From NCBI GenBank assembly GCA_963580285.1, contig CAUZLF010000220.1, positions 124,001 to 188,000 on the forward strand: 64,000 bases of DNA, given 5' to 3'. The notes beneath the pieces are model-generated. The model made no database searches, was not told the DNA's origin, and saw only the letters and a list, made by a program, of their open reading frames with translations. The stretch's first letter is position 1, and each line of letters begins with the position of its first letter. A program made the translations under genes and the position numbers. Source of the DNA: Lucinisca nassula (taxonomy: Eukaryota > Mollusca > Bivalvia > Lucinida > Lucinidae). Below are positions 20,355 through 30,344 of the stretch, piece after piece.

Positions 20355-20890
20355 ACATGATTTTCTCAACACTCTGCATGCTGTTTATATTCAGTAGATG
20401 ATACTTTGAAATATTTTTATTATTATTTCTAAAAAAAATGGATTTGACATTTCATGCAAATTGTCTCCTATGGCATTTTATGCAAATGTTCTCTGCATGA
20501 GGTATCAAATCCTGTTTCTGGGGAAAATAAGAAAATACAAACATTTTGACGTCTGCTGAATTATTTGTTTGAGTTTAGGTTTAACGTCCCCATCGACACT
20601 ATTTAGGTCATTTTGGAGACGTTGCTTCCAATTTTGTGGAACTTTTACCCGACATTGAGATGAAATGACATCTCAAGCCCTGTCGCCCAATGAAACCAAA
20701 CGGCTTTTATGCATTGGACGTGTCGACTCACACCATTTTGCCTTGGCAGGCGTAGTTTTTCTAAGTGGTTTACCACTACCCATGTGTGGTCAGTTTCATC
20801 TCTGCGTGGAAGCATCATGTAGCCCAATCTATTTCTTCAAGCCCCGATGGGCGGGGGCGGTGACGTCTGCTGAATAAGCCAAGAGAAGAG
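20355..20890. mobile_element. Pc-type palindromic MITE split by SINE S1
   Basis: 20355-20561 has CTCTGCATGCTG and CATGCAAATTGTCTCCTATGG wording of family Pc, ending GACGTCTGCTGAAT, where S1 (20562-20860) interrupts. The duplication TGACGTCTGCTGAAT (15 bp, perfect) is at 20547-20561 and 20861-20875. Confidence 0.75.
20562..20860 (-). mobile_element. SINE S1 in the Pc MITE
   Basis: Full length, with a perfect 15-bp target-site duplication as described for the host element. Confidence 0.92.
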
Positions 20891-21029
20891 TAAAGATTTA
20901 TTCATACGTACAGTCGAACTTTGATAACTCGAACACCTCTGGGACCATGAAAATTTATTCGAGATAGGAGTAGTTCGAATAACTGAGATTTACTCATAGT
21001 GCCAGGTCATTGGGTATAATGGAGATCAC

Positions 21030-21242
21030 TTAACCCTTGTCCTGCTGAATATTCATATATGCCACACCCACTACCGATTTTCAACCAATCAGATTACTTG
21101 ATGCAAATTATTACAACGAATTCACAACCTGAATGACAAACAATGTAGATCCTGATCAGATGGCGTCTTCAGAAGCCATCTGATCTGGATCTACATTGTT
21201 TCAAAGAAAAGGCATATCCGGGTTCAGCAGGACAAGGGTTAA
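21030..21242. mobile_element. piggyBac-like MITE, family P1
   Basis: TTAACCCTTGTCCTGCTGA ... TCAGCAGGACAAGGGTTAA. The central hairpin at 21140-21202 carries CAAACAATGTAGATCCTGAT and its inverse. Confidence 0.85.
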
Positions 21243-21335
21243 GAATATCTATACGATATACCATAACATAAGGGTATGTTGTACATGTATGTGCTCATTA
21301 GAATCGCCCATTGAGGCGATTCTAATGAGTACTGC

Positions 21336-21635
21336 CGGCCTCGGTAGCTCTGTCGGATGCGCGTCTGGCTGGTGTTCAGATGGACGGGTTCATTACTTGC
21401 CGGGGTCGGCAACATTCTTTCCAGGAGATTGATCATGAAATCTTTTCTACGGTCATTCTCTCCCTTCCGCTGATTCAAGAAGGGCAGTTGTAAGTTTCTG
21501 GCGAAAGAATGTGCACTGTGCTGGTTAGCCGCTTACGTATAAGCATGTCCATGAAAAGTGTGGATAGGTAAACTGACCGGCTCAAAATGACCTTAATAGT
21601 GTTGACCGGGCCGTTAAACTTCAATACAAACAAAG
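21336..21635 (+). mobile_element. SINE, family E
   Basis: A degenerate tRNA-like head, GGCCTCGGTAGCTCTGTCGG, and B-box-like GGACGGGTTCATTA are followed by a body with GGAGATTGATCATGAAATC and the end GTTGACCGGGCCGTTAAAC plus (CAAA)n. Body copies are at 31695-31960 and 33535-33790. Confidence 0.78.
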
Positions 21636-21946
21636 AAATCTAATGAGTGCACACATCATACCTTTTCAAGATAAAATGAGAAAAAAACCCTAGAAATTAT
21701 CTTAAAAATACGGATACCTGGAGTTTTGGAAAATACTGTCAATCGACTCCAGAACGAGTTCGAATTAGATCTGGTCAACGAACAATCTCTGTTCATGTTA
21801 TCGAAGTTTCACTATAGTTGCTTTATATTGTAAAATGCTCTAACGACTCACTGTTGAACAAAGGGTCGTTCGTACATGTCAGTCAGTCAGTTTGTTATTA
21901 TTGCTATTTTGCAAGAATCTGATTTGGAATTGAAGTTAGGGGCTGA

Positions 21947-22240
21947 ATATCATCACGAAAACATGCCCATATAATGATGAACCCCTTAAACCCCACTTTT
22001 ATACAGTAAAACTGGTGTTTAAAGGGGCAAACCTTATTTTTCTTATTTCTGCTCTAAAATATAGAAAGTGGGTACTCATTAGAACCGCCTCGCCGAGGCG
22101 GTTCTAATGAGTACCCACAATCTATATTTTGAGCAGGAAAAAGAACAATATCACAATTTTTCATCTGAAAATTGTCGTTTATTTTCTGCGGTAAAATTAA
22201 AAAATGTGTTTGTATAGGCGTCTTTTCGTAATGATACGTA
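21947..22240. mobile_element. Foldback MITE, family F1
   Basis: The ends ATCATCACGAAAACATGCCC and the complement of AGGCGTCTTTTCGTAATGAT form TIRs of about 25 bp. The central hairpin is ATTAGAACCGCCTCG/CGAGGCGGTTCTAAT at 22079-22113. Confidence 0.82.
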
Positions 22241-22320
22241 CACTCCTGAGTTGAAGCCCCCAGTCTTTTAATTGCAAACCGTCCCAAAGGCGACAGTTCC
22301 TTTGCTTCATCTGGGTAGTT

Positions 22321-22599
22321 TGGTCCCCCACCCATCGGGGCTTGGAGAAATAGATTTGGCTGCATGAAGCTTCCATGCAGAGCTGAATCCAACCATGTGT
22401 GTACTGGCAAACCGCTTAGTAGATCTAAGCCTATCAAGGCAATGTTGTGTAAGTGCATATAAAGACCTATTTGTTTCATTGGGCGGCAGCGCTTTAGATG
22501 TCATTTTATCTAAATGTTGAGTAAAGGTCAAACAAAATTGAAAGTAACGTCTCCAATATGACCTAAATAGTGTTGAAGAGGGCATTAAACCTCAATTTG
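22321..22599 (+). mobile_element. SINE S1, diverged
   Basis: Complete but older copy, from GGTCCCCCACCCATCGGGGC to GCATTAAACCTCAA. Confidence 0.82.
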
Positions 22600-22835
22600 T
22601 AAGTCTGGCCCAGACAAAAACTTGTACGCTCAACGTGTATCCGTCTATATTGCAGTCTTTGCTTCCATATATAACATCGAACATTTAACTTCAACACAGC
22701 TGGTGTAAAGTGAATGTGTGGCGATCGTAAAAGGTCTCCCTTCATCATTGTTTGGGTTATATTTTCTATTCCTTTGGGATCATTGGCTGAATTTAATCCG
22801 GCCCGATAAAAACTTACACGCTCAACGTTGTGTTT
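22600..22835 (+). mobile_element. Retrozyme relic without hammerhead
   Basis: It opens at GTAAGTCTGGCCCAGAC, the sequence just 3' of a hammerhead cleavage site. It then shares ACAGCTGGTGTAAAGTGAAT, GTGGCGATCGTAAAAGGTCT and CCTTTGGGATCATTGG with the retrozyme units, and restarts a second unit at about 22800. The ribozyme core is missing. Confidence 0.65.
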
Positions 22836-22930
22836 TTCAGTTCTGTATTCTAGAACGTTTTGCCTGTCGCGACCCATATTTTATTTTGCGTGCGGCGCAT
22901 GTGATGTTTTTGTGTGTTTATATGTTTCAG

Positions 22931-23102
22931 GTACAACCAAAATCTACAAAATCAAAGTATAGAACAGGACTGACGAAACAGAAGTCTTCTTCTCCAGCCT
23001 CTAATTTTATTTTAACACAAAACTCCCCACCACCAAATCAACTGTTTACTGCCACTAAACAGTCTTTCTTGACAGCTTTCTTCAAACCAGTCGGAACTTA
23101 TG
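22931..23102 (+). CDS. Internal exon of a PIP-box protein (host gene)
   Basis: A 172-nt exon bounded by a good acceptor (TTTATATGTTTCAG, ending 22930) and a donor TG|GTACGTAA (GT at 23103). Read from its first base it is open and encodes 57 residues: a basic, Ser/Pro-rich linker (KSTKSKYRTGLTKQKSSSP), then QSFLTAFF (23071-23094). QSFLTAFF fits the PCNA-interacting-peptide consensus Q-x-x-(L/I/M)-x-x-(F/Y)-(F/Y) at every position and is followed by KPV, a basic residue as is usual. PIP boxes dock replication and repair proteins onto the PCNA clamp. It ends in phase 1 (a lone G), which matches the 2-nt start of the exon at 29149. It shows no repeat homology in the window. Upstream exons were not found, so the catalytic part, if any, is unknown. 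Confidence 0.68.
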
Positions 23103-23577
23103 GTACGTAAACTTTAAATCTTTCTTCTAACCAGTAGGAACTTATGATACGTAAACCATTAAGATAGATATCCACGTCATAGATCTAAATAATCCCAATT
23201 CTCCATCATTACGTGAATTTCAAGCGATTTTATGTTTTATACTTCGATAAATTCCATGAGCGAGAATCTCAGATCGGTTTCACATAACGACAAGTAGTTA
23301 TATAACGTGACGTCAAAGAGCACGTTTAAAACTCGCGCGTTACGTCATTGTTTACAATTCGATGTCAACAGCGGTCGATTAAAAGATGGAAAACTATTGA
23401 AAAACGTAAATGCTAGAAGACAAATAAATCTAATTTGAAGACTTATTTTTTTTTCGCTTGGTTTTCTTTCAAAGATGGCAGCTTCCAATTGAATAATCAT
23501 TCCGCCGTGGCCGTTGGTGAGTGCATTCTAACGTTTTCGAAAGAATTCCTCAAAAACATTCCATTTTGGTGGCATTT
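23103..23577. other. Start of the intron; unassigned sequence with a CRE palindrome
   Basis: Intron 23103-29148 of the PIP-box gene begins here. 23103-23160 contains a short direct echo of exon-end text (CAGTAGGAACTTATG...GTACGTAAAC), a small duplication of the donor site. TGACGTCA is at 23308-23315. Confidence 0.5.
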
Positions 23578-23790
23578 TTAACCCTTGTCCTGCTGAATAT
23601 TCAAATATGCCACACCCACTACTGGTTATCAACCAATCAGATTACTTGATGCAAATTATTGCAACAAATTCACAATCTGGATGACAAACAATGTAGATTC
23701 TGATCAGATGGCTTCTGCAGAAGCCATCTGATCTGGATCTACATTGTTTGAAAGGTAAGGCATATCCGGGCTCAGCAGGACAAGGGTTAA
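23578..23790. mobile_element. piggyBac-like MITE, family P1
   Basis: TTAA at 23578-23581 and 23787-23790, TIR CCCTTGTCCTGCTGA, and a central hairpin with GAAGCCATCTGATCTGGATC at about 23690-23752. Confidence 0.88.
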
Positions 23791-24159
23791 CGTTTCGATG
23801 AGGAAGTTGGAATTGTAAGAAATGAATTATCATTTTTGTGGCTTTTTTCGATGTGTAAACTCCTGTGCATTACTCACAAACTTGAAGGGCTTCATGCAGT
23901 TTGTGAGTGATTCGCGGGGGTTAACTCATCGATAAAATCATTTTTGTGGCTTTTGAAATTAATTCCTATATTATAAAGAGCTCTATAAAAATTGAAGGAT
24001 AAGAAATAGAGGATAAAATCAGAGGAACAATCGTGAAGATGCATTTGTTATACACCAAAGAAATGTGAAGGCTTTTGATTGGACAGCAGAGTGGCAAATA
24101 TTTTCCATATTCCCAGTGAGTGCCTCGCGCTTGACTTTGCTGAATTGCGATGTCTGTCA
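23791..24159. other. Unassigned intronic sequence
   Basis: It contains an imperfect inverted pair around CACAAACTTGAAGGGCTTCA (23874-23910). No gene seen. Confidence 0.3.
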
Positions 24160-24493
24160 TCTCTTCTTCTTCTTCCGGTTTCGCCTTAACCCCCGGAGGG
24201 GACACAGACGGTGTATTATATACACTCCAGTTTTGCAGGATGAAAGCCTACACAGTAATCATGTAATTACGGTAGGGTTCTTTAACCTGCACAGGGGATG
24301 GTTCTCCCTGCACAGGGGGCCTCCAGTTAACGTCCCGATCCGAAGGACGGTGCACTTTATGACATTCATCCCTGCAAATGATGCCAATGGAGCGTGTTCG
24401 GACACCGAAATTTTCACACCGCTGCCGGGGATCGAACCCGGGACCTCTAGCATCAGAGGCAAGTGCACTAACCACTGAGCTATCACGCTCCTG
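24160..24493 (-). mobile_element. tRNA-headed SINE, family C
   Basis: On the - strand the head is AGCGTGATAGCTCAGTGGTT (A box), then CCGGGTTCGATCCCCGG (B box), a clear tRNA-like promoter. The body has TTATGACATTCATCCCTGCA on the + strand, and a (GAA)n tail lies at 24162-24173. A headless copy is at 27105-27328. Confidence 0.9.
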
Positions 24494-24813
24494 AGGATTT
24501 ACGGCACAAAAGCAAAATGATTTCATGCGCTATAATAAAATAATACTTATAATACTAATAAAAATAAACTTTTGATTGTTTTCATTCATTCAGTATTTTA
24601 TTTATTTTATTGTTTCCATTATCAAACTCTCATTCTATCATGACGTAAACATTTTTCCACTGAACACCGTGATCGACGTAGTGCGTCCAAAGGGCGCATT
24701 TGATGACGTCACATATAAACTTTACCACGCACGACGTCCGCTACAAAAAAAGTCTTTGAAAAACATAGCAACGATGCATTAAATGTCTTCGAAAGCTGTC
24801 AAGTATAACAAAT
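24494..24813. other. Unassigned; CRE palindrome at 24704
   Basis: AT-rich intronic sequence with TGACGTCA at 24704-24711. Confidence 0.3.
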
Positions 24814-25060
24814 TCGTTATTTTGATTCTTGGTAGGGAACATGAGAAAACACAATCCGCTTGAGAGCGATATTAAACCTCGCCTAACGGCTAGATGGGGA
24901 ATATGATTCCATGTTTCCCGTCAAGGTAGGGGGGGGGGGGGGGGTGGCAAATATTCCTCTCAGGCGGCTAAGTGATCCCATGTTCCCAGGCAAAGTTAGG
25001 CGAGGGCAAATATTACTCTCAGGCGAGGTGTTTCCATGTTTCCTGTCAAAAATCAAAATA
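24814..25060. repeat. Foldback element F3
   Basis: The outer arms GTTATTTTGATTCTTGGTAGG (24813-) and CCTGTCAAAAATCAAAATAAC are inverted. The inner arms share CCTCGCCTAAC / GTTAGGCGAGG. A poly-G run of about 14 lies at 24929-24942. Confidence 0.7.
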
Positions 25061-25385
25061 ACATAATATCACTCGATTTCAGCATGCTAATTTGATATTG
25101 CACGCTTGCTATTATGCCTTCGAATTTTACCGTTAGACAATATGGCATTTAATGACGGCTTACGGCACGTACAAAAATGTTACGCACGCACATATATGCT
25201 GATTAAATGCATATTATCATGCACTTGCGTATGTAACGCGACGTCCGATTGGGCAGTATATTCTACGACATACTGTGGAACACCAGATGTCATCACATAA
25301 CACCTCTTTTCATTGGCTGGAATTTGGTTTTATACGTAACTCACTGCCCTAGACGTTTAGGGTAAAAAGAAAAAAAAACATATTT
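25061..25385. repeat. Dispersed repeat fragment
   Basis: The wording TGCACTTGCGTATGTAACGC and TTTTCATTGGCTGGAATTTGG recurs in modified form near 34520-34560 and 34785-34810, and inverted near 41720-41775. It is probably part of a DNA-transposon family, ends not defined. Confidence 0.45.
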
Positions 25386-25417
25386 GAACAAAACAAGTGT
25401 TTGTTTGATTTGAGGTT

Positions 25418-25888
25418 TTCTTTTGCACCAGCATTTCAGTGGCTTCTAGCTGTCGAGTCCTCACCGTTGTTACATCTCTGTGGTTGTTTGATTATTTATG
25501 CTCACGGAGTTGTTGCACTGATGAGTTAGGAGGCCTTCATCCGGACTGAAAAAATTATTTGTCTAAATCGCGATGGATTGTGGCCACGTAAAATCGATTT
25601 AAGCCCCCCCCCCCCCAGTGGAATTCGTTGCCGCTGATCGTTCAAAGGCGGCTGTCGCGATTTATTTTTGTTATGGTTTGTCTTTAGATGTTTGTGTCGC
25701 TTGTGTTATTTTATTTTTGATAGCCTATTGGCCATTTTGTGGGAAAGTAACTGTCCCTTTGGCTTTCCGCTGTTGGTGTTTCCATTAGGTCTGTTGTTGC
25801 ATGTTTGTTTCTTTCCCTTTGGTGTCTCTGATGGGAGCTATGGGTTGATTGTATCGATTCCTGATCATTGCCTTTACTTCTATTTTTA
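25418..25888 (+). repeat. R2 repeat inside S1
   Basis: R2 from TTCTTTTGCACCAGC to CTTTACTTCTATTTTT, lacking about 60 bp of its 5' end. It has the landmarks GTTGCACTGATGAGTTAGG and TCGCGATGGATTGTGGCC. There is no RT between its halves, so it resembles a solo terminal repeat. Confidence 0.8.
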
Positions 25889-25979
25889 ATGTCCTCGTCA
25901 ACACTGTAGAGGTCATTTTGAGGCATTGCTACCAATTTTGTGGGACTTTTACCCGACATTGTGATGAAATGACATCTCA

Positions 25980-26131
25980 AAGTAGAAGTAAAACAAAGAT
26001 CAGGAATTGATACAATTAACTTACTCCATCCATAAAAGACACCAAAGGGAAAGAAATACAAACATTAAGCGACCAGACAAAAATGGAAACCTAAACAAAG
26101 GTAGGCCATAAGGACAGTTACTTTCCCACAA
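25980..26131 (-). repeat. R2 3' fragment, inverted, inside S1
   Basis: About 150 bp of the R2 3' end in the opposite orientation to the neighbouring copy. The pair forms an inverted arrangement like that at 63718-63932. Confidence 0.75.
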
Positions 26132-26319
26132 GCCTGCCACACAATGAAACCAAAAGGGTTTTTAAGCATGGACGGGCACGACTCGCACTGCTTTGTCTTG
26201 ACAGGCTTAGATCTTCTAAGCGGTTTACCAATACTCGTGTGCGGTCGATTTCAGCTCTGCGTGGAAGCATCATGCAGCCCATCTATTTCTTCAAGCCCCG
26301 ATGGGCGGGGGCGGAACAA

Positions 26320-26600
26320 AACAAGTGTATAAGTGCATTGGAATGGGACTAACTGTATTGAAAATTATCATCGGCGGGTATTTGGTCGCAAATTCCGTTT
26401 TATGGCTCCGCAGGCGCTTTGGACAAAAAGAATAATATTTAAACAAAACAAGTGTATAAGTGCATTAGAAACGGGCTAACTGTATTGAAAATTGTCATAT
26501 GGCTCCGCAGACGCGTCGCCATTAAAACGACATTTCCGACCGTAAAACCGCCGATTAAGCGCTCCAGCTGACAATTTTCGATATAGTTATCCCATCCCCT
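26320..26600. repeat. Foldback MITE, family F2
   Basis: The phrase GTATAAGTGCATT(G/A)GAA, then TAACTGTATTGAAAATT, occurs twice directly (26328 and 26453). The inverted form GACAATTTTCGATATAGTTA is at 26571. Copies with the same palindromic plan are at 35955-36165 and 41400-41595. Confidence 0.6.
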
Positions 26601-26679
26601 AATTTCATACAAAAACTACTGGTTTTGACGCAAATTATTTACAGCTACATTTATATCATAAAGGTGTTATTGCACTGAT

Positions 26680-26920
26680 ATTATAATGTTATTAATCAAA
26701 TAATTTCGTATTGGCCCAGTTACAGGTCCGAGGTCTGCTGTATTGGCACGAGGCCGAAGGCCGAGGCCAATACAGCTGACCGAAGACCTGTAACTGGGCC
26801 AATACGAAATTACTTGAATAATGACAATTTTATTAATTGATGCAATTAAAAACATGATTGATGATTTTTGAATATTGGTTGACCTTCTGTAATATAGGAT
26901 AATCAATTAATAAAGAGCAC
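26680..26920. repeat. Palindromic MITE
   Basis: A near-perfect inverted repeat lies at about 26692-26815 (arms with TTTCGTATTGGCCCAGTTAC, centre GAGGCCGAAGGCCGAGGCC). Half of it, with the same flank, recurs at 58945-59185. Confidence 0.75.
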
Positions 26921-27104
26921 TATTGTAACTCGTTTGCATATGGAACTTCACTAACGATATCGTTTTCTTGAATATTTCTCGGTATCGGCACAATAATCGT
27001 ATGATATATACACGTTAATACTACAGTAATTTGATGAGCCGCATTGTATCACGTCTATCTATCTATCTATTGATACTGCGTCGGTCACATTTGACCATTA
27101 CAGC
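26921..27104. other. Unassigned; TCTA microsatellite at 27055-27071
   Basis: Four TCTA units; nothing else recognised. Confidence 0.5.
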
Positions 27105-27328
27105 AGGTGTACATTACATACACTCCAGGTTTGCAGGATGAAAGCCTACACAGTAATCATGTAATTACGGTAGGGATCTTTAACCTGCACAGGGAATGGT
27201 TCTCCCTGCACAGGTGGCCTCCAGTTAACGTCCCGATCCGAAGGACGGTGCACTTTATGACATTCATCCCTGCAAATGATGCCAATGGAGCGTGTTCGGA
27301 CACCGAAATTTTATCGCCGCTGCCGAGT
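27105..27328 (-). mobile_element. SINE family C, lacking its tRNA head
   Basis: Nearly identical to 24210-24420 of the complete copy, but it stops before the A and B boxes. Without the pol III promoter it should be silent. Confidence 0.85.
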
Positions 27329-27611
27329 TGATGTTTGCAGATTAACGTATAACACGAGACGCGTGACATCGAGTGAAATGCGAAAGATCTAGAAACAACC
27401 AATAGACGTGATACTGTGCGGCAGATCAAGCTACTATGGTGACAATATGTTTATTATATATATATTTAAGCTTCACATGAAGTCATTTTTTCAAAAGTAA
27501 TGCTAAGCTCTGTGTGTTAGTGACGTTAACATTTCGGGTTCCAAACGCTGGGGCTCAGAGCTAGCAATGATGATGATGTGGAATAGGAAAACGCGAGTAG
27601 GGTAATACAGC
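27329..27611. other. Unassigned intronic sequence
   Basis: Nothing recognised beyond an AT run near 27455-27465. Confidence 0.3.
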
Positions 27612-27955
27612 ATTCTTCATGCGAACTGAATAAACTATTTGTCAAAATCGCGACGGAATAAATGGATTTAAGCCCCCCCGCCCCCCAGTAAAAGTAAAAT
27701 TCTTTCACTGACTGTTCCAAGGTGGTACTTCTGTCCCTGTTTATTTTTGTTATGGTTTGTACGCTATGTCTTTGAGTGTGTTTATCGCTTATATCTATTT
27801 GTTTTTGATAGCCAATTGACCATTCTTTGGGGAAATGACTGTCCTTTTGGCTTTCCGCTAATCATGTTTCCATCAGAGTCTAGTTATTTAATGTTTGCGT
27901 TTCTTTCCCTTTGGTGTATCTGATGGGAAATATGGGTTAATTCTATCGACTTCCT
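27612..27955 (+). repeat. R2 repeat, 5'-truncated
   Basis: It starts within CTTCATGCGAACTGAATAAA and runs to GGGTTAATTCTATCGAC. It is cut at the 3' end by the S1 at 27964. Confidence 0.8.
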
Positions 27956-27963
27956 TTCTATTG

Positions 27964-28263
27964 GTTTGTTGGTTGATTTGAGGTTTAACGTCCCCGTCAA
28001 CACTGTAGAGGTCATTTTGGAGACGTTGCTTCCAATTTTGTGGGACTTTTACCCGACATTGAGATGAAATGACATCTCAAGCCCTGTCGCCCAATTAAAC
28101 CAATAGGGTTTATTAGCATGGACGGTCCGCCTCGTACTGCGGTTCCTGGACAGGCTTAGATCTGCTAAGCGGTTTACCAGTACTAGTTTGCGGGCCAGAT
28201 TCAGCTCTGCGTGGAAGCATCATGCAGCCCATATATTTCTTCAAGCCCCTATGGGCGGGGGCC
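27964..28263 (-). mobile_element. SINE S1
   Basis: Full length, with a 13-bp duplication TTCCTTTCTATTG at 27951-27963 and 28264-28276. Confidence 0.92.
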
Positions 28264-28298
28264 TTCCTTTCTATTGTGACGGTCAACTGGTAGTAGCA

Positions 28299-28460
28299 GT
28301 GGCCTCCATGGTGTAGTAGTTATGCTAATCGCCTTGTAAACCAGGGATCGCAGGATCGATACCGGGCTTCTCCAGACTTTCGGATGAGTCTTTAAACCGA
28401 GGTCCCGTCTCCGTATGACCTTAACTGTTGGTGAGATGTAACACTCAACTCAACTCAAAC
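28299..28460 (+). mobile_element. tRNA-headed SINE, family A
   Basis: Head GGCCTCCATGGTGTAGTAG with B box GGATCGATACCGGG, then TCTCCAGACTTTCGGATGAG and the end GTTGGTGAGATGTAACACTC with a CAACT-rich tail. Confidence 0.88.
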
Positions 28461-28546
28461 TGGTAGTAGACAGCAGTAGTTTTTGTAGGTATATAATAAA
28501 AGATGTTGTATACCAAGTAGCACATTAGGCCTCTTATAAGCTCTTC

Positions 28547-28656
28547 CCAGTAGGCACATAACGTAATTGTGACGTCACATCAAGGTCGGCACAACGTTAT
28601 GACGTTTATGCAACGTCAAATCTACGTCGGAATAATGTCATGACGTTGCATCGACG
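28547..28656. mobile_element. Small MITE built of ACGT/ACGTTG motifs
   Basis: The ends TCCCAGTAGGCACA and TGTGCCTGCTAGG are inverted. The 110-bp interior is a string of AACGTTATGACGTT- and CAACGTC-type motifs and includes TGACGTCA at 28570-28577. It looks like a short, self-complementary DNA transposon. Confidence 0.7.
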
Positions 28657-28837
28657 TTGATTTGACTCTGCGTCAGCGAGGCGTGTGCCTGCTAGGCTGA
28701 CTATGCATAGTTCTTTTTTGTCTCTAGAAAAGATCTGTCAGATGAGATCTTGGTATTTTGTTTATATAAGGCATTTTATATAAGCAACAAATCCCATTGC
28801 TAACACTGTAAAATTTTACATCATGCTTTAGATCGTC

Positions 28838-28980
28838 ATTTTAGGCTTTCCGCTTGTGATGTTTTCATTAGAGTGAAGTTATTTCATATTCGTGTATCTT
28901 TCACTTTAATTTGTGTCTTAGGTGGGTGGTGTGAGGTAATTGTATCGATTTTGGATAATTACCTTCACTTCTATTTTATA
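28838..28980 (+). repeat. R2 repeat, 3' fragment
   Basis: It starts ATTTTAGGCTTTCCGCTTGT and ends TTACCTTCACTTCTATTTTAT, the last ~140 bp of R2, somewhat diverged. Confidence 0.75.
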
Positions 28981-29148
28981 AAGTTGGTGCGATCATTTTA
29001 ACTTCTGGAATTTACATGTAATATGAACTGTCACATTAAGTAACCTTTGAAAGAATGCAAATCACTATTTTCAAGATTACTACAGTAACGTCTTCTGCTT
29101 TAAACCCAGGCTGCTCAGAGTCAGTTTATTGTAACATTTTCTCCACAG

Positions 29149-29987
29149 ATGACATTCAGGAGGTGCCATATCAACCAGATATAACAGGAGAAATAGTAGA
29201 AAATGACGCTCTCGAAGCTGTGAAGTGTGAAGACCCTGAACCGCGGCCAGATACAAATGTGGAGTCACAGTTTCAGAGCAAAATGACAAGAAAAAAGCGA
29301 AAACATGAAGTTGATATTGACAGGTCAGACGGCTGTTCTTCTCTTGCGAAACGGAAACATATATCATACGAGGAAAGCCAATATTTCAGTGATACAGAGA
29401 CAGATGAAAATTTAGAATTTACGAACCATACACGAGTAAAGTCACTACATAATAACCTAAATAAAGAACGTAATAGCAGCACCCACATTCAGCACACCCG
29501 ACCAACTGTTATTTCTTCAGAATCACTACTGAATACTGACAAAAAAGTACCACACAGTAGTGTACCAGGCAGTAACACTTTTCAGGCTGACAAGAGAAGC
29601 CACTTACATGATTTTTCGAAGGGTACAACCAAAAACACAGAGGCGTTGAAAACTGGAAAGATTGACAAACTTATTAGTGATGAAACTCAGTCTTTATCAG
29701 TATCGTTTCTGCAGAGTACATCTCCAAGCCGAGACGTACATACAAATGCAATGCAAAGTTTCGAATTAGGAAATGAGTTTGTACTCGACAACACGCATAG
29801 TTTAGACCTTGACAATGAGTTTACACTGCGGTCTCAAAGAGAGAAATATGACGCTCTGGAGAATGCTTACATGCGCGAGGATGCCGAAGATACTTTGATG
29901 AATATTTTTGACATTCTGTCTTGTTCGCCAGTAAGTAAACGTGACTCAGAGACTTCAGGAGGTGATTCTGATTCACCGAGCCCATGA
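29149..29987 (+). CDS. 3'-terminal exon of the PIP-box protein (host gene)
   Basis: The acceptor TTTTCTCCACAG (ending 29148) precedes an exon whose two-nucleotide start completes the split codon left by the exon at 22931-23102, giving GAT (Asp). It stays open for 279 residues to TGA at 29985-29987. The protein is polar, rich in Ser, Asp, Glu and Asn, with a basic cluster RKKRKHEV (about 29290-29313) that would serve as a nuclear localisation signal. A C-terminal acidic stretch (EDAEDTLMNIFDIL, about 29878-29919) leads to a Ser/Asp tail. No enzymatic domain is visible. It is the longest repeat-free reading frame in the window, with no internal stops. With the PIP box this suggests the disordered C-terminal regulatory tail of a replication or repair protein; I cannot name the orthologue. 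Confidence 0.8.
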
Positions 29988-30010
29988 TTGTTTCACTGAG
30001 TTTAAAATGT

Positions 30011-30016
30011 ATTAAA
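30011..30016 (+). promoter_or_regulatory. Candidate poly(A) signal ATTAAA
   Basis: ATTAAA 24 bp after the stop codon, with another at about 30046. No AATAAA is seen close by. Confidence 0.4.
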
Positions 30017-30344
30017 TTTATATGACTTAAATATGGAAAAGCTCAGGGATTAAAGAGGTTCTCGTTGGTAAACTTATCGCGTCTCTGTATATAAAAATGG
30101 GCCAAACACAAGTGGGAATTACATGTGATGTGCAAATAGATGACCAAACACGAGTTGGCACTATATGTGATATTCATAAATGCCATTTGAAATGACCACG
30201 AGTGTAAGATTATGTGCATCAGATAATGGTTTTAAATCGGATTTCATTGCAGAAGTTAAAACGATTTTCAACAAATCCTGGGCTTGGCAAGGACGGCGTC
30301 ATGACTTAAGGCGCCAGAAAGCAAGTGTTGCTTAAGAAATAGAT

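Larger units (their letters stand above)
20911..21814. mobile_element. pogo/Tigger-like MITE with nested insertions
   Basis: The left end CAGTCGAACTTTGATAACTC resembles the inverted right end AGTGAAACTTCGATAACAT. Both sit next to TA, as in pogo/Tigger elements. Inside lie a P1 MITE (21030-21242), a hairpin (21293-21335) and an E-family SINE (21336-21635). The match between the ends is imperfect, so the call is moderate. Confidence 0.5.
25401..26313 (-). mobile_element. SINE S1 interrupted twice by R2 sequence
   Basis: The S1 tail at 25401-25417, middle at 25889-25979 and 5' part at 26132-26313 are separated by R2 copies in opposite orientations. The whole block is flanked by a 15-bp duplication, GAACAAAACAAGTGT (25386-25400 and 26314-26328), so S1 landed first and the R2 pieces entered it later. 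Confidence 0.85.

Noticed and set aside
24248..24526. - strand frames of 75-92 codons
   Set aside because: They are translations of the family C SINE, including its tRNA-like head.
29080..29488. - strand frames overlapping the terminal exon
   Set aside because: They are antisense to a supported coding exon with matched splice phase and show no motif of their own.
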